Source: Micrasema longulum | Taxonomy: Eukaryota; Arthropoda; Insecta; Trichoptera; Brachycentridae | Length of the DNA stretch: 64,000 nt | Assembly: GCA_022494885.1 (NCBI GenBank) | Contig: JAGVSM010003420.1 | Location: forward strand, 1 to 64,000 | Direction: 5' to 3' | Part shown: one piece after another, positions 50,601 to 59,600 of the stretch | Numbering within the stretch: the first letter of the stretch is position 1 | Layout of the letters: the number at the start of each line of letters is the position of its first letter | Made by a program: the position numbers and the translations under genes | Notes under the pieces: generated by a model | The model's database searches: none | Seen by the model: only the letters and a program-made list of their open reading frames with translations | What the model was told of the DNA's origin: nothing

Positions 50601-53600
50601 CGTCTGAGTAAAGCAGTAATTACAGATTACAGTTGTAATTACACGCTTACGCCTCTTTCTTTTCAGTTTTTTCTCCATTATGAGTAGAACGAAACTAGAA
50701 CTAATTGAAGAAACGCTACGTGCAATAGTCTGTGTCATGACCCATTATGCTAAGATAAAGCATTAGCAAACATCTAAAAAAACCTCCTATAATAATTTTA
50801 TCAGGAGTGTGTACATTGTACAATGCTCTCGATTACAGCAACACATTAAAAGTTTTACCGATGTTAATCGATATAGATATTGCTCCATCAAAACTGCCAC
50901 TTAATGTATCAATCTGAGAAATATTTTCAACCAAACTAGTATTTTTTTTTAAATACGTAATTCCATAAAAAGGGCTTCGAACTATATTATTTTAATTTTT
51001 AACCTAGAGTTTATAAAAAATGACACAAAACGCTTGTAATTCTATTTAAAAAAAAAAAACTTTTTTCATTAACAACACCATTGTTCAATTTATTATCTTA
51101 AAATAATTGGAACGAATTTTACTTGAATACTTTGTCTTTGTATGAGTACTAAAGTAGCTAAGTTTATTCTGAATTTTAAATGACGTAATCTGCCAGTTGA
51201 CAAGTAATTATATTATTTTAGCTTTATAAAACTTTTCAGTATATTTTGTATCAGTAATACCTTACAAAATAATTTGAATATCTAATGTTTATTTTTGTTT
51301 TTTTTTTTTGATAGCGCGATTTTGTAAGAATGTCATTTTAATATGACAAAATCGTGAATAATAAATAATACGAATGAGGAAGTTCGGTGGTATTTTTTTT
51401 TGTCAATTGACTATGAAACTAAGCCAAAAAAATTTTTTTTCAATTTTTATATATCGTATTATCAGCGCTACGATTTTTTTAAGTTTTGTATTTCTGAAAC
51501 CACTCCGCGTGTGACGTCAGAGGTTCTTTTCCGGTTATTCTCGATTAGTTCTTCTCATTGGTCCATCCACGGCAAGCAAACCGGAAGTCTTCCATAGTTC
51601 TCATACCATAGGTTGATTTATATGAACCAGTGACGTCATTCAAAGCAGTTCGTTTTTATTGAAATGTTTTTTAATATTTTTTTCCTACATTTTCAGAAAA
51701 CTTTGCCGTACAATTTAATGGTCCAATTTTTACCGGCGCAAGAAAACATTTATTGTATCCAATTTCCCGTAGAGCTGAAGTTCCTCAATATAATTTAATC
51801 CAGACAAACTTGGGCATACCCAAAATATTGTCGAAATATTTTTTTTTTTATTTTTCTTTAAAATACTGAAAGACGCTAGACGACATAACTAATTTAATTA
51901 TTAGGAGTAGTATCCAGTATTCGTCCACAAAAATAAAAAACATGGTCGAGTTTTTAGTTTACTACTCTGTTTTCTCATGCATGTCAGTAGACAATTGTTT
52001 TCAGTAATATACGAGTACATATTTATATTATATCGTTTGTCATAGTAATACAAACATTATAATGTGCGTGCATCTCAAATTCCTTTTTCATGCAAGATGC
52101 ATTTACGAGCGTTGCATGACACTTTCAATTAGTATCCAGTGTTTCTAAAGTATTTGGTTATTGATTAAAATAACTACTGTTTTATGAAGATGCACCTACC
52201 GTCCATCCAATATTTAATCATTTTTGCCTGTGTGTGCGTTAGAGAACGTTTTCAAATAAAATTAGTTTCAAAACATTGCGTTTGCTAGAAAAATATTTAA
52301 AAAAAATAATATCGTAACTAGTCTTCAATGGAAAAAGGAATAAAGACAGGAAAATACATTTTTTTTATTTAAACCAAATATTTATTTATTTAAATAAATT
52401 TACAATACAGCACAACTGCCAATTACACTGTTTATAAATTATTAGTATTTACAAAAAAATACAGCAATTAGTCCTTGAAAACTATAGCAAACAAAGACAA
52501 ACATTTAATAGGGAAATATCACTTTATTAAAAACATTTTTTTAAGTAATAAAGGTCTATGAAATACTAAAAAATAAAAAATATTATCATGATGCGAGGTT
52601 TTGGGAGAAAAAAAGCACAATAGATCAAATAGAACATTAGTTGCTGCATATTACACAAAAAAAATGCTTTTTAAAATAGTTTTAAAGAAAAACTCTCGAG
52701 AAGTTGAAAAAAAAATATGGACCATAAAATGACTAAATTTGTATATTTTTTTACCAAAAAAAGTACGTATGAAAAAATCTAATTAAAATATTACAACAGA
52801 GATGAAAAACATTTTACCGAAGGTAATATAAATGTCTAGGCATCTACAGGGCGTATGACCAGTCATTGGCTGGTTTAAGTGGCCAAATTACACACTGTGT
52901 AACATTCGCCATTCTGCCCATATTTTAACATCTATATCCCTTTAATTCTTCCATGTGTTGATGTTAGTGAAGCTAAAGAGCTGAAACCTTTATTTATGCG
53001 GGTGAGATTCGTGTACTTGAATTATTTCACCTACATTCTAGGCAACGCCTGAAAATGTATTTTTTTCAATTTCTATACTTCTTCATGGATCAGGTGGATT
53101 TATCAACAATATTTTGAGTTTGCCTTCAAAAATTTGGACAAACTCAAAATATTGTTGATAAATCTAATAAATTTGAAATGTACGAAAATTTAACGCTCAA
53201 AATTTAAACTATGACGTTTTGTTTTTTTATTATATGTTTTACTTTTGTTTGAGAAACCGTGGCCAGTTTTGATTAGAATATTGTGAAGCAAATCAATGAT
53301 TTGTCATCACTTAACTTGCTGAGTAATGATTACCTTCATGTATAATTATTGTTTTCTTTTTCCAGGTCCACTCCAAGGGCTTGAAGTTCGGTATATACGA
53401 AGACTATGGAAACTTCACCTGTGCAGGATATCCTGGAGTCATTGGACATCTCCACACAGGTAATGCTTCACATAATTAGATATGGTCATCATCACACCAT
53501 GTACAAAATGTTTTATAACAAAAATTTCAACAGAACGGAAACAAGCGAAACAATTTTAATATCATTATACACAGCAAAGAAAACTATATAAATCATTCTA

Positions 53601-56600
53601 CCATGTGCCCCCAAGCATGTACAGCAACGAAAAAGTCTAATGATATAAAGTACCTTGGTACTATCTAAGATGGTAATATGCAATGGAAATTACAAATAAA
53701 TGCCATACTAAAATGAGTCAGAAATCTTATTTACATATATTTGTTAGATTAAGAAACATTCTCTCTCCAAAAAATATATAATCTGTTTACTACATAATCA
53801 AATAGATTATTCTGCTCAATTAATCATAGACTGGGGAGGAGCTTACAAGATAAATTTATATCCACTTTTGATTGCCCTAAAAACAATTAAAAAATTTAAA
53901 CTAGATATACCCTCAATTAATGACATCCTTAAAAAGCATGTATTATACAAACTTTCAAAGAAAAAAAAAAACACTAATTTGCAAAATTCTCGAAACTCTA
54001 GATTACCAAATTATTTAACTTTACAAAGATGCAATACAACTGCAGCTTTAAATCATTATTCATGTGTTGGAAAAAAAATTTAAAGATCTTCCAGAAATCT
54101 TAAACTCGATAGCAAATTTTAAAACATTCAAATCAAAATTTTAAAAACACAAGAGACCCACCCTATCCTGAACTCCATACAGTAGAAAATTGTGTATCTT
54201 TTAGGATTTAATATCTAATTTAAAGAAATTTGTTTTAGATAGTAAATATGAAATGTAAATAAAGTATAATATACTCGTATATCTTCTTCCAAGTCGGTCC
54301 CTCAATGCTGAGGATGGTGATTACCATTAACACTTCTGATTAGTCTGTTCCACTCCAGTCTATCCTCAACCCGACGAACTGACTCGTCAAATTTTAGCCC
54401 CGTAGCCACCTTTATTTGGTCAGTCCATCTATATGGGATTCTACCCCGGCTTCTCCTACCTTCAACTCGGCCAGACACTTTCTTTTTCTAGATTGTCTGG
54501 CTCATGTCTAGCAATATGTCCACAGAAAGACAGTATCCTTCTCAAACACACCACTGATAGACTCGTATATATTTATGTAAAAATAAAAATAAATGTAAAA
54601 CGAACCTCCTCTCTTAACACGAGTTTCCCCTCTATTCGAGAGGTGGATCAGTACAAACCATTTGTAATTTTATACTTGATTTTGTCAACAGTTACCTCCA
54701 AAAAATGAAAATAACCCAAGATGTTTTGATTCAAGTTATCGAAAGCCTTTATACCTATATTTGAAATGGCGTGGTTTTCAGATGCAGCCACCTTCGCATC
54801 GTGGGATGTTGACTATGTCAAGCTGGACGGGTGTTACGCTCTTCCTCAGGATATGGATTCAGGATATCCTGAGTTCGGTATGCACCTCAACAATACCGGA
54901 CGCACGATGGTCTATTCATGTAGTTGGCCAGTCTACCAAATATACGCCGGAATGCAGGTAATAACAACAATAAATCATCATCATCATTCCCTTTGTGCAC
55001 CTCTCACAGTTCCATACTTCATTCAACGTTCAATCATTAGTGTGGCAATATATCACATTTTTTCAAGTCCCATATTACTAGTGTTGTAGATGCTTGGATT
55101 TGTACTTTGAAACTCTAGATATTTCGATAATACTAGAATACTGTTCTATCATTTGAGACCCTTCTGAATCAAACCGCATCTTTGAAATAGTGAAGGTTCA
55201 AAAGCGGTTTTTGCGATACTTATATATTAAAGAAAATAATAATTATCCATCATTATTTCTAGCAGCGATGCTGGATTACAACACCCTCGAATCTCGTCGT
55301 CAATTTTTTCTTGGGAAACATTTCTATAGGCTGATTTCTGGAAGTATATATTATATAATCCAAATATACTGAAAGAGATCAGTTTGTATGTTCTCAATAA
55401 TTATACTAGAGCGAGATCTCATGCACTGTTTTACACTCAGAAGCCGTACAAATCCAAGTCAAAATTCACCTATTAATCCGATTGCTGGATACTGCTTCTG
55501 CAGATAATATGGATCTTTTTCTGTACATATCGGCAGTTTAGCAGCCATCTGCTTTCTATTTATTATTTTATAAATTATGTTTACAGTCTGCATAACGTGA
55601 TGGGTTAAAACAGCCTGTCAAGCAATGCAGACTACAACTGTCAAATAAGTAAATAAATATGAAACAAATTGTATTCGCATTGAAAAAATAAAAATCCTCA
55701 AATTGATTTCTTTTCTACCCTCACGGTAAGATCCATAATTGTACCTATGGTAAAAATAAACAAACTCAGCAACTATGGGTACGTTTTTGTGTCGCTACTT
55801 TTAAAAATATTTTACTCTGTAGGGCGCTATGTGTCTACGTGTATAGGTCGATGGTTTGTTCATTTAACTTTTGTTGTGTTAGCTACAAGGATTATGAGAA
55901 AGTGACAAAAACATTAAGCACATATAAATCATCATCATCATCATTCCCTTGCCGCACCTGATGGTGCATAGGGCACTGTATTGGTACACCAATCGCAGCG
56001 TATCTTGATCATTTTTGTTACATGAAGGTAAGATAATCAGTCTTACGTTTCAGGTACCATGAAATATTCTAGTGTAAAAACACCCTTTAAAATAAATATT
56101 TCATATCATCCATGTCTGGAATCGAACCCAAGGCCTCTTGCATGATAGGCAAACATGCTGACCATTACTCCACGAGGCTGGTGTATATTCAAAATATATA
56201 GTTATTCAATATGTCAATGTGGTTATTTAAAAATTATCCATGGCAATAATTATTAGGAAACCTTTATTACAAAAGCCATAAACAAGTTTCCAAAGATATC
56301 ACTGTTTCTTCTAGTATTGATTTAAAAATATTTATTTATTTATTTATTAACGGACATAGTCCATGTATACAATTTATAAGGTTTAAATATTACAATAAAA
56401 GAGTAGTTTAAAACATTTAAAGAAAAAAGAAAGAAGCATTGACAAACATAAGGGACATCGAGACAAGATCTGGACTATTTATTTAGTGCTCGTTTAAATC
56501 GTTGTAAACTTAAACCAAAAAAGTCCAGATCCTGTCTTGAGTTAACAATACGACAATATTGAAACAAACTACTTTGATTTCGTATCGGCATGCTCTTAAT

Positions 56601-59600
56601 TTACTTGTGATGTTTTCTTGCAGCCCAATTTCTCCTCCATCATTCAGCACTGCAACTTGTGGCGCAACTTTGACGACATCCAAGACTCCTGGGCATCTGT
56701 GGAGTCCATTATCGACTATTACGGCAACCACCAGGACACCATTGTACCGAATGCAGGCCCAGGACACTGGAACGACCCTGATATGGTAAAACTAAAATAT
56801 AGAAACATTGGTGCCTATTATTGTGGGTCCTGTAAATTTTAAAAATCAATGTATATGTTCCTTTGATCTTTAATTATTGAAGTTAATATTCTGTTTAGAT
56901 TGTACATTGTAAAACTGGTAAGGCTTTGCTATTTCTAAATTTGAGCACATACTCGTATATAGATTAAATGAACACAATCGAAATTTTGATGCATAGTAAA
57001 CTTAAAAATGATTTAAATAAAAAAAACATGCATTGAGAAGTTTAGTAAGTTTGTCGAGTGAACAATAAAAATACATAAATTAAGCACTGTTTATGTTATG
57101 GTTAATATTGAAATTTTTCTTCTAGTTGATTATCGGTAACTTCGGCCTATCCTACGAACAGAGCAAGACCCAAATGGCCATCTGGGCCATCTTAGCTGCC
57201 CCCCTCCTCATGTCTGTAGACCTGAGGACCATCCGGCCGGAGTACAAGGCCATCCTCACCAACAGGAAGATCATCGCTGTCGATCAGGACCCCCTCGGAA
57301 TTCAAGGCAGGAGAATATACAAGGTATTGTTTATATTTAAAGCATTGACTTTTTGTCAAATATTTCATTTGTTTTAACTCTTCTGATAACTAACATTAAA
57401 GTCCGAGAATGGACACAGCAGCAGTTTTTTACACAAACAAAATTAATAAACTAAAACGCTTTTAAGAATGAACAAAGTGGCAAATCTAGGACTAAGGGAG
57501 ATATGGTCATTAACATCACATGTTACGCAGATGATGCAACTATTGTGACAGAATCAGAGGATAATGTTACACAAGTTTCATCTAGCATCTCAGAAATTTA
57601 ACATGAGCTAAATCTATCTCAGTTAGTAAATTTTCTTTCAATATTTCATAATTCAAATAGTGATATGAGTAATTCTAAGTAAATCACACATTAACTTGTA
57701 AATATTAAAATACAATATCACCTTCATCATTGCCGCAGCATGCCTGTATTGCGGATAATCCATACTCCTCTCCTACTTACATTATGTACACGCATAACTT
57801 CTGCTGACAGAGAAGAGTCACATACATTCAGTGAATAAAAGAACACGCTTTGATTCATACGCGTTTACATTTCTCCGTACCTAACCCACCTCCAAAGTGG
57901 TGACCCCAACATGATCTGTAAAATGATTAAAATTTATCTTACTTCAGTCATGTTTCAGAAATGTTTGACAGTCATCTATAAAGCTAACAATTCGCGATCA
58001 TACGTACCTGCAAATAATCAAATATACTAGGAGAATGTTAAGAAATTTCAATAAAAGAGCACACGAAATGATTGAACAATAATCATTTTTCAGAGTTAGC
58101 AAATTATTTAATAATTTCAAACTGCAATTTTAAGTAAGATATGAGATATAGTAATTTTGTGCAATCTATTAGAGTGCAGACCACCTTGTATATTAGAGTG
58201 AGGTTAGGAATGAAGAAACTCAGAGCTATGGGAAATTGGATATAAAAAATGTTTTCTTTCACGAGGTAAAAATTAAAGCATTTAATCCTACCGCAGTTTC
58301 TCAAAAATGTATGAAATAATTCTTAAAAATTAACTTAGTCACAAGTTCTTACAAATCAACCAATGCTAGTGTTGTGATAGATTTCCAGTTTCCGGAAGCC
58401 AACTCACCAATCAGCAGAACTCGCCGACCTAAACTTGTGACGTCACGGACGGAGTAATTTTAAAATTACAAAACTTTCAAAAATCATAGCGCTGATAATA
58501 TAAATTTTGGATAAGTTTGATATTATTTACAAATAAAACACAACCACTGAACCTCCTCATTATTGTCCTTCTGGTGGAGGTCAGTGGTAACCTCAACTCA
58601 GACATCCAAGTCTGGTTTCAAATTTCATGTACAGGTTTACCTTTTGAAGTTAATTCTATTTGTTTATAAATATTTCCAGCATCGTGGTATTGAGATTTGG
58701 TCTCGTCCCATCACCCCCGTGTACCAGACTTATTACTCGTATGCTGTGGCGTTCGTCAACAGGAGAACTGACGGTACTCCATCAGATGTGGCCGTCACAT
58801 TAAGGGAACTAGGCCTTACTAATCCCACTGGGTACAGAGTTGAGGTTAGTATTATACCCTAGAGGAATCACACTTACAATTAATAAATACAAGAGGTTAG
58901 TACTGGTTAAATAAAATAAATAACTGGTTCTCTGTATCCAAGTGGATTAAGAATACAGCTATATGTGAGAAATAAAATCAGAATTCCAGACGAGTATTTT
59001 CGACTCGATGGCTGCTGCCAGTAGTGAAGTGGTTGGCGCATTCGCCTACCACGCTTGAGGTCCCGGGTTCGATTGCTGGGAAGGTCGAGGTTCTCATACG
59101 ATAGATGACACTTAATTTAATGTACTAATGCATTCCCCTGCGCCATCGGGTGAGGACAGTATGATGAATATCATGCATTGTTAGGTTAGGACTCAAATGA
59201 TTGACATTGACTCCTCATGTGAAACGAAAAGTCTGTTGATGTCAGTCAATAGTCTGCCTTCTCTTGAAAGAGTTTTTTGTGGAGTTCTCTTCATTAAGAA
59301 AATGTGGAGAAGTTTCATAAGGCCACGGCTGACAGTCGTGCAAGAGCCTCTCACAATAGAGCAGCCAGAATTAATACTTACAGCTTTTGCAATAAATATA
59401 CACCTTTAAGTTTTTATTTTATTTTAATTTATCGATCTTATAATACAAGGTATAAAACAAATCAATTATATTCCCAGGAGTTACAGCAGTTCAATTTTTT
59501 TTAAAGTACATATTCAGAACAACGAACAAATAGCAAAACAAGTCAAACATCTTTATGGTACTAAAAATATCACAACAAAATACTAACCAAAAAACTCGGG

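Larger units (their letters stand above)
11641..53365 (+). other. NAGA: 41.7-kb NAGA intron filled with repeats
   Basis: Bounded by GTAAGT and TTTTTCCAG, joining Y58 and V59 in phase 0. All other introns seen in this gene are about 0.3-1.8 kb. I found no missing exon inside: the two flanking exons join to the exact family sequence. The length is made of LINE, SINE, MITE and DNA-transposon copies listed separately. Confidence 0.88.

Noticed and set aside
53098..53170. Rho-independent-like terminator hairpin
   Set aside because: Eukaryotic context; the inverted pair is two family B ends joined head to head.
54433..54708. 91-residue plus-strand protein
   Set aside because: Overlaps an antisense LINE C-terminal remnant and has no domain of its own.
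56510..56767. Minus-strand 85-residue frame
   Set aside because: Antisense to NAGA exon d; the plus-strand frame has the catalytic motifs and splice sites.
57103..57125. NAGA exon e starting at the earlier M-rich frame
   Set aside because: The only acceptor that restores [11 protein letters not shown] after WNDPDM in phase is TTCTTCTAG ending at 57125.
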